DNA of 64,000 nt from Limnobaculum parvum. GTDB lineage: Bacteria; Pseudomonadota; Gammaproteobacteria; Enterobacterales; Enterobacteriaceae. Location: contig NZ_CP029185.2 in assembly GCF_003096015.2 (NCBI RefSeq), positions 1,646,001-1,710,000 of the forward strand, written 5' to 3'. Positions within the stretch are counted from its first letter, which is position 1. Every line of letters starts with the position of its first letter. This document shows positions 27,426 through 36,089 of the stretch, piece after piece. The notes under the pieces are model-generated. The model was not told where the DNA came from. It ran no database searches and worked only from the letters and a program-made list of their open reading frames with translations. Made by a program: the position numbers and the translations under genes.

Positions 27426-28429
27426 TGGAAGGGCTGTTCCGGCACGTGCCGCGAATGAATTTTTATAAGTTCTGTCAGTATATTGAACAGCAACATCCTG
27501 ATTTACCGCCGCTGGGCAAAACCGAAACGCCGGGCACCGATCCGGTTCGCTTTCGGCCAGTGCCGGAGATGGGGTTTCCCGCCAGTGAAATGAAGCGAGT
27601 AGAGTGGGACGCACAATTTCCCGAGCGCCCGCCGACGGTACGCACCACCTTTTTGGGACTGTACGGCGTCGATGCGGTACTGCCTTACGCCTGGCTGGAT
27701 GACATTGTTCAGCGTCAGGAGGGGCATGAGTCGCTGGAAGGGTTTCTCGATATCTTCAACCATCGGGTCATGACCCAGTATTATCGAATTTGGCTGAAAT
27801 ATTACTATCCGGCCGGGTTTCGCGCCGGGGGGACCGATTTAGTCTCCCAGTGTTTACTGGGGCTGGCGGGCTTCGGTATCGAAGGATCTAGCGAGCAGAT
27901 AGCCGCGCCGCCGTCGCGTTTTCTGGCGCTGCTGGGGCTGATCACCCAACGAACCCGCACCGGTGACGGCTTACGCTGTGTGGTAAATTTGCTGCTACCG
28001 GGCGCGGAGGTTGAGGTGCGGGAGTTCTATCCCCAGTGGTTCAATCTTGAGTCGCCCGCCCGATTACAACGGGATGAACCGGTTAGCCTACAGCGCTCGG
28101 CGGTTTTAGGCCGACGCTTTAAAGAGAGCAACAGTGCGGTTCACGTCACCATCACCCCCATCAATATTCAACAGGTAGAAGGGCTGCTGCCCGGTGAATC
28201 GATTCATACCGATTTAATGGCGCTGCTGCGGGCCTACCTCGGCTATCGTTTTGACGCCTGTATGAACATGAATGTGAAACGGTCGTTATTGCCTAAAGCA
28301 CAGTTAGGGGAATCCCGGGTGCGTTTAGGGCTCACGGCGGTGCTGGGCATGAAGCAATGGGATAAGCAACATCAGGCAATAACGGTCAATCTGGGGCGCT
28401 ATGTGGGTTTAGCCGCTGGACAGCAATAG
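27389..28429 (+). CDS. tssG: TssG, T6SS baseplate subunit, copy 1
   Basis: The 346-residue protein has the usual size and features of TssG, including FYKFCQYIEQ near the N-terminus, RFRPVPEMGFPASE and the GLYGVDAVLPY segment. It forms the wedge with TssF. The start lies inside the end of tssF (37-base overlap), as is usual for these two genes. The protein is identical to copy 2 at 46969. Confidence 0.96.
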   Translation: MDRQQDSTFSPLMEGLFRHVPRMNFYKFCQYIEQQHPDLPPLGKTETPGTDPVRFRPVPEMGFPASEMKRVEWDAQFPERPPTVRTTFLGLYGVDAVLPYAWLDDIVQRQEGHESLEGFLDIFNHRVMTQYYRIWLKYYYPAGFRAGGTDLVSQCLLGLAGFGIEGSSEQIAAPPSRFLALLGLITQRTRTGDGLRCVVNLLLPGAEVEVREFYPQWFNLESPARLQRDEPVSLQRSAVLGRRFKESNSAVHVTITPINIQQVEGLLPGESIHTDLMALLRAYLGYRFDACMNMNVKRSLLPKAQLGESRVRLGLTAVLGMKQWDKQHQAITVNLGRYVGLAAGQQ

Positions 28430-28446
28430 AGAAAAGGAATGACAAA

Positions 28447-28992
28447 ATGACAATGAAACAGCAAAAAAAGAATAAGTCAGTCGCGGTACTTGCTGTCGGC
28501 ATGATGTTACTGGGCGGTCTGTTAACCGGATGTGGGCTGATGCAAACCGCAATGGATGGAACGGTCAGCGTCGCCAAAGCCATTTTTATTAAAGACATCA
28601 ACGTGCTGCATCTGGACTTTGCTGCCCGCGCCGAGCTTAACCCCGGTGACGGCGGCGTTCCTGCGTCACTGGTGATTCGCACCTACCAGTTGGGCAAAAA
28701 GGAAAACTTTGAAAAAGCCACCTATCAAGACCTGCTGGAAAATGATGAAAAGGTGCTGGGGGCGGACTTCATCTCTCGGGATGACGTGGTGCTGACCCCG
28801 TCGTCCGCCATTGCGCTGGATTCATCAATGCATAAAGAGGCCGCGTTTGTCGGGGTGGTCGCCTTATTCCGCACGCCCAATTTGGACGATAACAGCTGGC
28901 GCGTGCTGATTGAACGTAATGATTTAGAGGCAGATAAACCGAGGCTGCTGGTGGCGAACTACGCGGAAATCGGTTTGGTTCCGGTCAAATAA
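28447..28992 (+). CDS. tssJ: TssJ, outer-membrane lipoprotein of the T6SS membrane complex, copy 1
   Basis: The 181-residue product has a lipoprotein signal peptide: a charged start, a hydrophobic core (VAVLAVGMMLLGG) and lipobox LLTGC with Cys at about residue 29. The mature part is the beta-sandwich TssJ domain (SLVIRTYQLGKKENFEKATYQDLL). TssJ anchors the TssM periplasmic end to the outer membrane. The ribosome site AAAAGGAATGACAAA precedes the ATG. Identical to copy 2. Confidence 0.95.
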   Translation: MTMKQQKKNKSVAVLAVGMMLLGGLLTGCGLMQTAMDGTVSVAKAIFIKDINVLHLDFAARAELNPGDGGVPASLVIRTYQLGKKENFEKATYQDLLENDEKVLGADFISRDDVVLTPSSAIALDSSMHKEAAFVGVVALFRTPNLDDNSWRVLIERNDLEADKPRLLVANYAEIGLVPVK

Positions 28993-29004
28993 CAAGGAGT
29001 CACG

Positions 29005-29418
29005 ATGGGACCGTCACTGTATGAATCCCTGATGGGGAATTTTAAATCGGGTATCGCGGTGGATGAGGTGAATGAACAGACGCAAACCATCCTCAGCGTG
29101 ATGGACAACATTCAACGTATCCTCAACAGCCGGGCTGGCGCGATTAAATATCTGCCGGACTATGGCTTACCCGATCTCAGCCTGATTTATCAGGAATTGC
29201 CGTCATCAGCCCACAGCCTGATGCGAGCTATCCAGCATACGTTGCTCAAGTACGAACCGCGCCTGTATGACGTTGAACTGACGCTGGAGCCCGGCGGAAA
29301 AGAGATGATCCTCAGCTACACCTTAACCTGCCATCTAAAAGAAATAGGGCTGGTACGCTTCGGTACCTACTTTATGCCGGAAGGCAGGGCGATATTACGG
29401 CGGTTGACGGTGCGGTGA
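29005..29418 (+). CDS. tssE: TssE, gp25-like baseplate subunit, copy 1
   Basis: The 137-residue protein belongs to the gp25/TssE family (LNSRAGAIKYLPDYGLPDLS, then YEPRLYDVELTLE). It links the wedge to the sheath's first ring. The start has AAGGAGTCACG upstream. Identical to copy 2 at 48585. A third, decayed 3' fragment of this gene lies at 57801. Confidence 0.95.
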   Translation: MGPSLYESLMGNFKSGIAVDEVNEQTQTILSVMDNIQRILNSRAGAIKYLPDYGLPDLSLIYQELPSSAHSLMRAIQHTLLKYEPRLYDVELTLEPGGKEMILSYTLTCHLKEIGLVRFGTYFMPEGRAILRRLTVR

Positions 29419-29438
29419 GAGAACGTAAATGGATGGCA

Positions 29439-29456
29439 GTCAGGTTGTTACCTGAC
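29439..29456 (+). promoter_or_regulatory. Short perfect hairpin between tssE and vgrG2
   Basis: GTCAGGT-TGTT-ACCTGAC is a 7-bp perfect stem with a four-base loop, 24 bases before the GTG start of vgrG2. The same element stands before vgrG3 and, with changed loop and a G-U substitution, before vgrG4. No U-run follows, so an RNA-processing, stability or attenuation role is more likely than full termination; this is inference. Confidence 0.6.
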
Positions 29457-29480
29457 CGGCATTAAGGGAGGAGAAATAGC

Positions 29481-32400
29481 GTGAAAGATAAAGTTATCAG
29501 TGCGGGTAGAGCCATGTTGAATGAGCAGCTTAAGGCTTATGGAATAGGTGATACTTCCGGGTCAGCCAGCACCGGTTTTTCATCATTAGGTGATGGCATC
29601 AACCGTTATCAGTTGGCGATAGACGGATTGAACGCCCCACTTTCTGTGTTAAGCGTACAGGGCCATGAACACCTGAGCGAAACCTGGCAATACGACATTC
29701 AGTTTACCGCACAGCATGGCCTGACCATGGAGCAGATACTGAGTGAAAAAGCGGTGTTTACGCTGGCTCCCGGCGGTATCAACAGCTTGAGCGGTGCAGC
29801 CGGTCAGTTAAGCCATGAACTGATGAGCGCGTTTAACGCCTTTGGCGGGATGTTCAGCGATAAGATTGGCGGTATCACCGGTAAAACCTCGGGCTTATTG
29901 GGCAAAGCAGGCTCCAGCCTGTCGACCCTCAGCGGTATCACCCGTTCACTAGGCGGTAGTGAAAGCGAAACCCGAATTTTATACGGGGTGGTCACCGCGT
30001 TCAGTCAGTTAGCCACATCGGCAGACGAAGCCCGTTACGCCATTACGCTCGCCCCGCGTTTAGCCCTGCTGGAAAATACCCAAAACAGCGCCATCTACCA
30101 GAACCAGACGGTTCCCCAAGTGGTAGAGCAGGTGCTGCGTCAACACGAAATGACCGGGGTGGATTTTCGCTTTGAGCTCACGGAAAGCTACCCGGTCAAA
30201 GAGTACATCTCTCAATGGCAAGAGAGCGACCTGACCTTTATTCGCCGGTTGCTGGCGGACAGCGGTATCTGGTTCCGCTTTGAAACCCACACCAAACACA
30301 ACTGTGATGTGGTGGTGTTTGGCGATTGTGAACAGCAATATCAGGACGGCCCAACCGCCAGCTATCGTCAGCCTTCAGGCAATAACGACAACGGGGTGGA
30401 ATCGGTATGGGATATGTCGGTAGCCCGCAAGACCGTGCCCAAAAATGTGCTGACCCAAGACTACAACTACCGTAACGCTCAAACCGGCATGAAGTCTGAC
30501 GTTAACAGCGCGCAAAAAGATAACACCACCCGCGGTCAATATTATGTTTACGGTGAGCACTATCGCGACAAAGGAGAAGACACCAACCACGCCAATGCAC
30601 AGGATGATTTAGTCGGTCAGTTCAGCAATATGATGCCAAACGGCTTAGGGGATATCCCCGGCGTCAGCCAGTTAAGCGGCGTGGCAGGCTCGGTGGGCGG
30701 TGCGGTCAGCGGCGTTAAGGGTGGGGTTTCATTACCCTCGCCAGCGGGTATCGCCGGAGGAACATCGGCTGCGGGTATGGGCGATATCGCTAGCGCTGCC
30801 GCGGGTTCAGTGGGTTCCTCTGCTCGTTCAGCGGTTTCCGGCGTGACCGGTACGGTACAGAACATGGCGGGTCAGGCCAAAGGGGCTTTCGACAGCGTCG
30901 GCAGTTCGCTGGGAGGCTTATCCGATAAAGGTGGAGACCTGCTCAATGGCTTGAGCGGCAGCGACAGTGAAAGTGACGCTGCTGCCAGCGAAGAGCCCGA
31001 GGGCGTGGGTCAAGGCGCGTGGTATGCTCGCCTGCGCCATCAGCGCTTTATGACCGAACAAATCACCATCAGCGGAAAGACCACCTTATCCCATCTGGCT
31101 CCGGGGCAAATTCTGACCGTATCCGGTTCGCCAATAGCCGAAGCGGGCAGCGGCATTCTGATTGTTTCAGTAGAGACGCAGGGCGACCGTCAACAGGCCT
31201 ATGTCATCAGCTTCACCGGTATTCCTTACGACGTACTGCGGCCTTACCGCCCAGCTCGTTTGCCTTGGCCGACCATCAGCGGCACCTTACCGGCTCGGGT
31301 CACTAGCCCGGATAACGACACCTACAGCTACATCGATGCACAGGGCCGCTATCGGGTGAAGATGGACTTCGACCTGAACGACAACTGGCGTAAAGGGGAA
31401 GAAAGTTTATGGATGCGGTTGGCGAAATCCTACGCCGGTGAAACCTACGGCATCCACTTCCCGCTGATTGACGGCACCGAAGTGGCTATCGCCTTCACCG
31501 AAGGCAACCCCGACCGACCGTATATCGCCCACGCCATGCACGACTCCCGTCATGGGGATGTGGTCACTCTTGCCAACCATAAACGCAACCTGATCCGCAC
31601 CCCAGCCAATAACAAATTGCGAATGGACGACGAGCGCGGCAAAGAGCACATCAAAGTCGCCACCGAATACGGCAAAACCCAGCTGAATATGGGGCATCTG
31701 GTGGATGCCGAACGTAAACAGCGGGGAGAAGGGTTTGAGCTACGCACCGATGAGTGGGGGGCTATACGGGCGGGGAAAGGCGTACTCCTGTCTTCTTACC
31801 TTAGGGAAAAAGCGCTGGGTAACCAGCTAGATATCGACGAAACTATAGCGCATTTAGAGAATGCACTGGGGCTTGCCCGCAGTTTTGCAAGGCAGCTTGA
31901 AATCGCAGGTATTGAGCCGATGGATGTTGACGGGCAGGAAAATTTTCTGAATCAGTCAATTAAGCGTCTTGAACAACCTGCGATTGTTGCGACATCGCCG
32001 GCGGGAATTTCTCTCTCTTCGGCTGAAAATATTCAACAGAGTACTAATGCGGACTATATTGTCGCCGCTCAGAAGAATATGACGTTTTCTGTGCTTAACA
32101 ACTTTATCGCAGCGGCAAAAAAGTCAATCACCCTCTTTGCCAGTGGGTTAGGCATCAAATTAGTTTCAGCGAAAGGTAATGTGAGTATTGAAGCACATCA
32201 AGATGCTATTGATGTTATTGCCAATAAAAACGTCAATATAACCAGTGTTGGAGAGGAAATTATTATTTCTTCTAACAAGAAAATCACCCTAAATTGCAAT
32301 GGTTCTTACATTACTCTTGATGGATCCAAAATAGAGATTGGCACCCTAGGTGATGTGGTTATTAAAAGTGCTTCTTTGTCTATTGAGGGACCACAAAATA

Positions 32401-32489
32401 ACAAAGTGGCTATAAAAGGGTTTGAACAATGTGCGCAATTGGCGACAAAAAGTGCCGCTGATGGTAATGGGCTTGTTCCTCTGGGATAG
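29481..32489 (+). CDS. vgrG: VgrG2, hybrid spike protein
   Basis: The 1002-residue VgrG starts at GTG 29481 behind a very strong AAGGGAGGAG. Its N-terminus (MKDKVISAGRAMLNEQLKAYGI) equals VgrG3 and VgrG4. The first Gly/Ser insertion is shorter than in VgrG1 (no SINSVSQMASRGMGR part). The second insertion and the gp27/gp5 domains are complete. Upstream of ~31003 the DNA follows VgrG3; downstream it follows VgrG1 (LPWPTISG, VVTLANHKRNLIRT, NKLRMDD), so the gene is a recombinant. After GAIRAGKG (31780) the C-terminal ~236 residues are unique and probably specific for the adaptor and effector of cassette 2. Confidence 0.95.
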   Translation: MKDKVISAGRAMLNEQLKAYGIGDTSGSASTGFSSLGDGINRYQLAIDGLNAPLSVLSVQGHEHLSETWQYDIQFTAQHGLTMEQILSEKAVFTLAPGGINSLSGAAGQLSHELMSAFNAFGGMFSDKIGGITGKTSGLLGKAGSSLSTLSGITRSLGGSESETRILYGVVTAFSQLATSADEARYAITLAPRLALLENTQNSAIYQNQTVPQVVEQVLRQHEMTGVDFRFELTESYPVKEYISQWQESDLTFIRRLLADSGIWFRFETHTKHNCDVVVFGDCEQQYQDGPTASYRQPSGNNDNGVESVWDMSVARKTVPKNVLTQDYNYRNAQTGMKSDVNSAQKDNTTRGQYYVYGEHYRDKGEDTNHANAQDDLVGQFSNMMPNGLGDIPGVSQLSGVAGSVGGAVSGVKGGVSLPSPAGIAGGTSAAGMGDIASAAAGSVGSSARSAVSGVTGTVQNMAGQAKGAFDSVGSSLGGLSDKGGDLLNGLSGSDSESDAAASEEPEGVGQGAWYARLRHQRFMTEQITISGKTTLSHLAPGQILTVSGSPIAEAGSGILIVSVETQGDRQQAYVISFTGIPYDVLRPYRPARLPWPTISGTLPARVTSPDNDTYSYIDAQGRYRVKMDFDLNDNWRKGEESLWMRLAKSYAGETYGIHFPLIDGTEVAIAFTEGNPDRPYIAHAMHDSRHGDVVTLANHKRNLIRTPANNKLRMDDERGKEHIKVATEYGKTQLNMGHLVDAERKQRGEGFELRTDEWGAIRAGKGVLLSSYLREKALGNQLDIDETIAHLENALGLARSFARQLEIAGIEPMDVDGQENFLNQSIKRLEQPAIVATSPAGISLSSAENIQQSTNADYIVAAQKNMTFSVLNNFIAAAKKSITLFASGLGIKLVSAKGNVSIEAHQDAIDVIANKNVNITSVGEEIIISSNKKITLNCNGSYITLDGSKIEIGTLGDVVIKSASLSIEGPQNNKVAIKGFEQCAQLATKSAADGNGLVPLG

Positions 32490-32494
32490 GTGTA

Positions 32495-33373
32495 ATGACT
32501 ATGATGAAAAATATTAAGCTTCTTTCTCAACCGAGTGAACGAGGCTCACATAATTACGCGTTTATTGACCGTATTTTTTATGATCACATAGGGCAAACCC
32601 TTCCTGTTTTGGAGGTCGTTATGCCCACCATGCAGGCTCAGGCGCATTTATACCCCTATTTATTATTATTGGATGAATTAGATGATGATAGTTGGATTGC
32701 ACTGAATGAAACCATTGCCGGCCAAATAGCACTGTCGGAACCTTTACTTTGTAGCGTTTTTTTCACTAGCAGATTATTGCCTAAAGCGTTATGCCAGATA
32801 TTGGCAGAACGTCTTATCAGAAGGTATGACGATAAATATTATGTCCTTCGCTATTACGATCCGAGAGTGATGACCCATTTGCTCTGGATGTTTCCTGATG
32901 AGGAGTGGCAAGCGTTTGAGCTGGAAACTAAATGCTCTAGTTGGAGTATTTATCTGAACGGTGGTTGGCATTCGTTTGAGATTGGGTCAGATGAAAATGG
33001 TGTAGGGGCAAACACAGTAAGAATTAATAAAGAAACGTTGTTGAATATTGGCGATATTAATTGTGTTCTTTCTGCTTTGCCTAAAGAGACTCAGCTTGAA
33101 GACCACATACGTTTAAGCCAAAAGGTTAACGGTTATTTAATAACGGCAAAAGATCGATATGGTTTTGTGAACCCAACAGATCGTATTGCTTTTGCGCTTC
33201 ATTGCGCTACGGTTGGAGAGCGGTTTGATGAAACACCTTTTATGACCAGAGCAATAAGCAATGCGAGACAAGAAAATATTGGGTATGCCATTTTCACAGG
33301 GAATTTTTCTCCCTTAGATTGGTTATTGATTAAAGATCAGTTAGTGCACGAATGTGTGAAGGAAAGGGTCTGA
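32495..33373 (+). CDS. DUF4123-family T6SS adaptor protein
   Basis: The 292-residue protein has the family's YLLLDELDD segment near residue 50 and the characteristic RYYDPRVMTHLLWMFPDEEW near residue 120. DUF4123 (Tap/TEC) proteins are cytoplasmic chaperones that hand an effector to its VgrG. It lies 5 bases after vgrG2 and 1 base before effector 2. Starts at 32495 or the nearby ATG codons at 32501 and 32504 are possible. It is AT-rich relative to the core. Little resemblance to the cassette 1 adaptor is visible. Confidence 0.9.
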   Translation: MTMMKNIKLLSQPSERGSHNYAFIDRIFYDHIGQTLPVLEVVMPTMQAQAHLYPYLLLLDELDDDSWIALNETIAGQIALSEPLLCSVFFTSRLLPKALCQILAERLIRRYDDKYYVLRYYDPRVMTHLLWMFPDEEWQAFELETKCSSWSIYLNGGWHSFEIGSDENGVGANTVRINKETLLNIGDINCVLSALPKETQLEDHIRLSQKVNGYLITAKDRYGFVNPTDRIAFALHCATVGERFDETPFMTRAISNARQENIGYAIFTGNFSPLDWLLIKDQLVHECVKERV

Positions 33374-33374
33374 T

Positions 33375-36089
33375 ATGGGAACGTTAAAAGAAGAAAAGCC
33401 TTGTGGTTGTATCGAACATGACGCTCGGATGTCAATTCCGCTCATGCCTGTCAGAGCAGCGATTGCACCATTAGGTGCAAAAACGCCGACATTACCTAAA
33501 AATTTTCAAGTCTTGGCTAAGGCCGATGGTGAAATTACCTATACATCCAGAATTCTAAAAAAGGGGTTTCTCTATGTTTATGATGAAAAAGATAAGATTT
33601 GGTCAGAATATCTGATTAACGAGGGGGGATATTATTTCCCGTTAAAGAAAGATACCTTGGTTTCAGACCAGATGCTGAGTGCAAAAACGTTTAACTGCTC
33701 ATTTAATCCAACCCATGAAGGAATGGCATCATTTATTACCGTGAAGGCGCATAAGGATTTTGTTACGCGGCTGGCATGGTCTCCGGTCAGATGGACGGAC
33801 AAAGTCTGGAAGATGTACCAAGATGGCAAAGACGGTGCTGAGAATCGCAATAAGTTTATGCAGGTCTTTAATTCAGGGGCATGGTATGAGTATGTGATGT
33901 CTAAACAGGAGGAACCGACGAATGTTCCTAACTCTATAGGTATGCGTTCATTAGCGACTGTTGTTGCTGAATATGCTGAAAGTGCACAAAGCAACACGGA
34001 GAAATTTAATCGTTTTTCCCTGACGAATTTTACCAGTAAACCGCAAAAACTTGTTGGTTCTATTCATTCTGAGGCCGATAAGGTTTTATTCCACGGAGGC
34101 GCGCTCTTCAATGTGCAAGATCCAACGGGTATTACCACCGACTTGGCCTCGCTAAGACATGTCGCATTGGACGATAAGCTGTTTGAAAATGAAGAGTTTA
34201 AAGATGGTTTGTTTTTATTAGGTGCCATCACTCAGCTTGAAGTTAACATCAGGGAAAAAGCGGCGAAGGAGTTTAGCGATGCGCATTATAATCTTGGACA
34301 GCCTGTTCAGAGTATGGGGTCGATAGGCCAAGATCTGGAGATGTATAACAAGAGTGAAGAGCAACGAGAAGAGATTGAAGAGAAAAGGGATGCGGAGCGA
34401 GCTAAATTAGCAAAAGAAATCAAACTGGCTGAAGATGAAGCCTGGGTACAATATAGTGAAAGAATAGATGAACGGGGCAGAGGCAGTAGCGGCGGAGAGA
34501 AGAGCGCAAAGGTCCTGTTTGAAGAGAAGTATGCGGCTGCCTATAAAAAGATATGTGAAAACATCATCAAGCCTATCGATGATATGCATGCCGCCATTAC
34601 AGGTTCAACGATATTTAGCGAGCAGTTTGAAGGCCATTTTGATGGTGACAATCCCAAGCATAGCGTCGTGTATGTAAAGCTTTTTTCAAGCTGTATTATT
34701 GGTACACAGGAAAGTCCTACTTGTGCTGCCGTATATAAAAAATGGATGGATGACGATACGGATAAATATAATCCACTGAACCGTGCGTTATTATTTAACA
34801 ATGATGCATTGATAAAAGAGGTGGATCAGGCTGTTAAAAATAAAGTGGGTTACGATAAAATCCCGTGGGCCGATTATTTTAATCAACTGAAAGCTTTTAT
34901 CGAGATGGCAGAAAAAGCACTGGGAAATAATGTTGAATATAAAGAAATCGGTCAATTGAATGATGCGCTGCTTAAAATTATAGCGAATCCCTTTTCAGAA
35001 ACATTGCAACAGAATTCGACATTAATTAATAAAATATCGAAAACTATTATTGGTGCCGGTGTTTCGCAGTACCGGGCGTTTATACCCGTTAATGTCATCG
35101 GTAAGCAACGGGAGTTTATTACCGAAATTGTTCGAATTGCGACCGGGATAAACGCCAGCGATCATATTACGGATAAACAGGTTAGGGATATACTCCAGCG
35201 TCTAGCGATTAAAGGCGTAAGGGTTGCTGGTCAAGGTAAAAAAATAAAACGCTACTTTATTGCGTTAGATGAAAAAAGCCTCGATAAAATAGAGGAAATA
35301 ATCAAGAACGGAATATCTTGGAAAGCGTATCGAGATCATACAAGGGATACGGCAGCGCGTATGCAGAGAACGACTGCGAGGGTACAGAGTACGCATTTAA
35401 GTGTTAGAGGATTTGTAGTTGTTCTACAGGCCGCCCAAGTATTGCAATTTATGATGGATAAGAATGAGTGGTCGAGGAGTGGAAGACCAGAAACTGTTTT
35501 TGCTGGATTAAGTTTAGCCGCTTTGGCGGGAGGGGCTATTGAGTTGGGGGCAGATGCGATACTCGCGTACCGAACGTTAACAACTTCAGGTACAGAAACT
35601 GTTAAGAGTATAGCAAGGTATGGGAAAAGATTGGGTGTTGCGGCAGGTATTGGATTAGCTATTTATGATGGGTTTAGGGCTGTTGAGGAATTTCAAGCTG
35701 AGAATTATTATCTTTCCGCATTGTATGGAGCCTCATTTATTTTAGGTGTCGGTGCAATATATGCATCTACAACCGTAGGTATTGCTATGCTAAGTGGTTT
35801 ATTTGGAGTTAGTGTGGGCTTTTGGCCAGCTCTAATTATTATTGGATTGGCACTATTGGTTGGTTATTTGATTGATCAAATCAAGGGGGATGATATCGAA
35901 CAATGGCTAATGCGTACTCGTTGGGGAATTCCATCTAACACTACCGTCATTAAGTTTAGAACAGGTAAAGATGAACAGAAGGCGTATCGGATTTTGATGG
36001 GGTTAGAAAAGGACGAAGAGAAAGAGAGAAAAGAGCAGGAACTTACTGATGCCATATATGAGGGATTTCAGCAGGGGGTTTATTTATGA
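33375..36089 (+). CDS. VasX-like T6SS effector 2, predicted membrane-active toxin
   Basis: The 904-residue protein has the N-terminal pattern of VasX/BTH_I2691 effectors: a Cys pair (C10-x-C12), MSIPLMPVRAAI, and KKGFLYVYDE near residue 65. A long helical and charged middle includes a Glu/Lys-rich coiled stretch near 320-360. Hydrophobic segments lie at about 674-695, 704-730, 752-770 and 780-836. They end in DDIEQWLMRTRWG (~838-850), equivalent to the motif in the other two effectors. The likely role is disruption of the target cell's inner membrane after VgrG2-mediated delivery. The stop overlaps the next gene (ATGA). Confidence 0.8.
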   Translation: MGTLKEEKPCGCIEHDARMSIPLMPVRAAIAPLGAKTPTLPKNFQVLAKADGEITYTSRILKKGFLYVYDEKDKIWSEYLINEGGYYFPLKKDTLVSDQMLSAKTFNCSFNPTHEGMASFITVKAHKDFVTRLAWSPVRWTDKVWKMYQDGKDGAENRNKFMQVFNSGAWYEYVMSKQEEPTNVPNSIGMRSLATVVAEYAESAQSNTEKFNRFSLTNFTSKPQKLVGSIHSEADKVLFHGGALFNVQDPTGITTDLASLRHVALDDKLFENEEFKDGLFLLGAITQLEVNIREKAAKEFSDAHYNLGQPVQSMGSIGQDLEMYNKSEEQREEIEEKRDAERAKLAKEIKLAEDEAWVQYSERIDERGRGSSGGEKSAKVLFEEKYAAAYKKICENIIKPIDDMHAAITGSTIFSEQFEGHFDGDNPKHSVVYVKLFSSCIIGTQESPTCAAVYKKWMDDDTDKYNPLNRALLFNNDALIKEVDQAVKNKVGYDKIPWADYFNQLKAFIEMAEKALGNNVEYKEIGQLNDALLKIIANPFSETLQQNSTLINKISKTIIGAGVSQYRAFIPVNVIGKQREFITEIVRIATGINASDHITDKQVRDILQRLAIKGVRVAGQGKKIKRYFIALDEKSLDKIEEIIKNGISWKAYRDHTRDTAARMQRTTARVQSTHLSVRGFVVVLQAAQVLQFMMDKNEWSRSGRPETVFAGLSLAALAGGAIELGADAILAYRTLTTSGTETVKSIARYGKRLGVAAGIGLAIYDGFRAVEEFQAENYYLSALYGASFILGVGAIYASTTVGIAMLSGLFGVSVGFWPALIIIGLALLVGYLIDQIKGDDIEQWLMRTRWGIPSNTTVIKFRTGKDEQKAYRILMGLEKDEEKERKEQELTDAIYEGFQQGVYL

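Larger units (their letters stand above)
20753..31003 (+). repeat. Large direct repeat, copy A (tssM 3' part through the first half of vgrG2)
   Basis: This block matches 40332-50583 with only scattered substitutions and a one-base indel in tssA (offset 19579 before, 19580 after). It starts abruptly at TTAAATCCCACCTCCGCC inside tssM. Close identity drops around 31001-31006 inside vgrG; looser homology continues to 31780. tssG, tssJ and tssE encode identical proteins in both copies. Confidence 0.95.

Noticed and set aside
20753..31003. Transposon or insertion-sequence origin of the large repeat
   Set aside because: I saw no transposase, integrase, terminal inverted repeats or target-site duplications at the repeat edges; both edges lie inside genes homologous on each side, as expected for homologous recombination.
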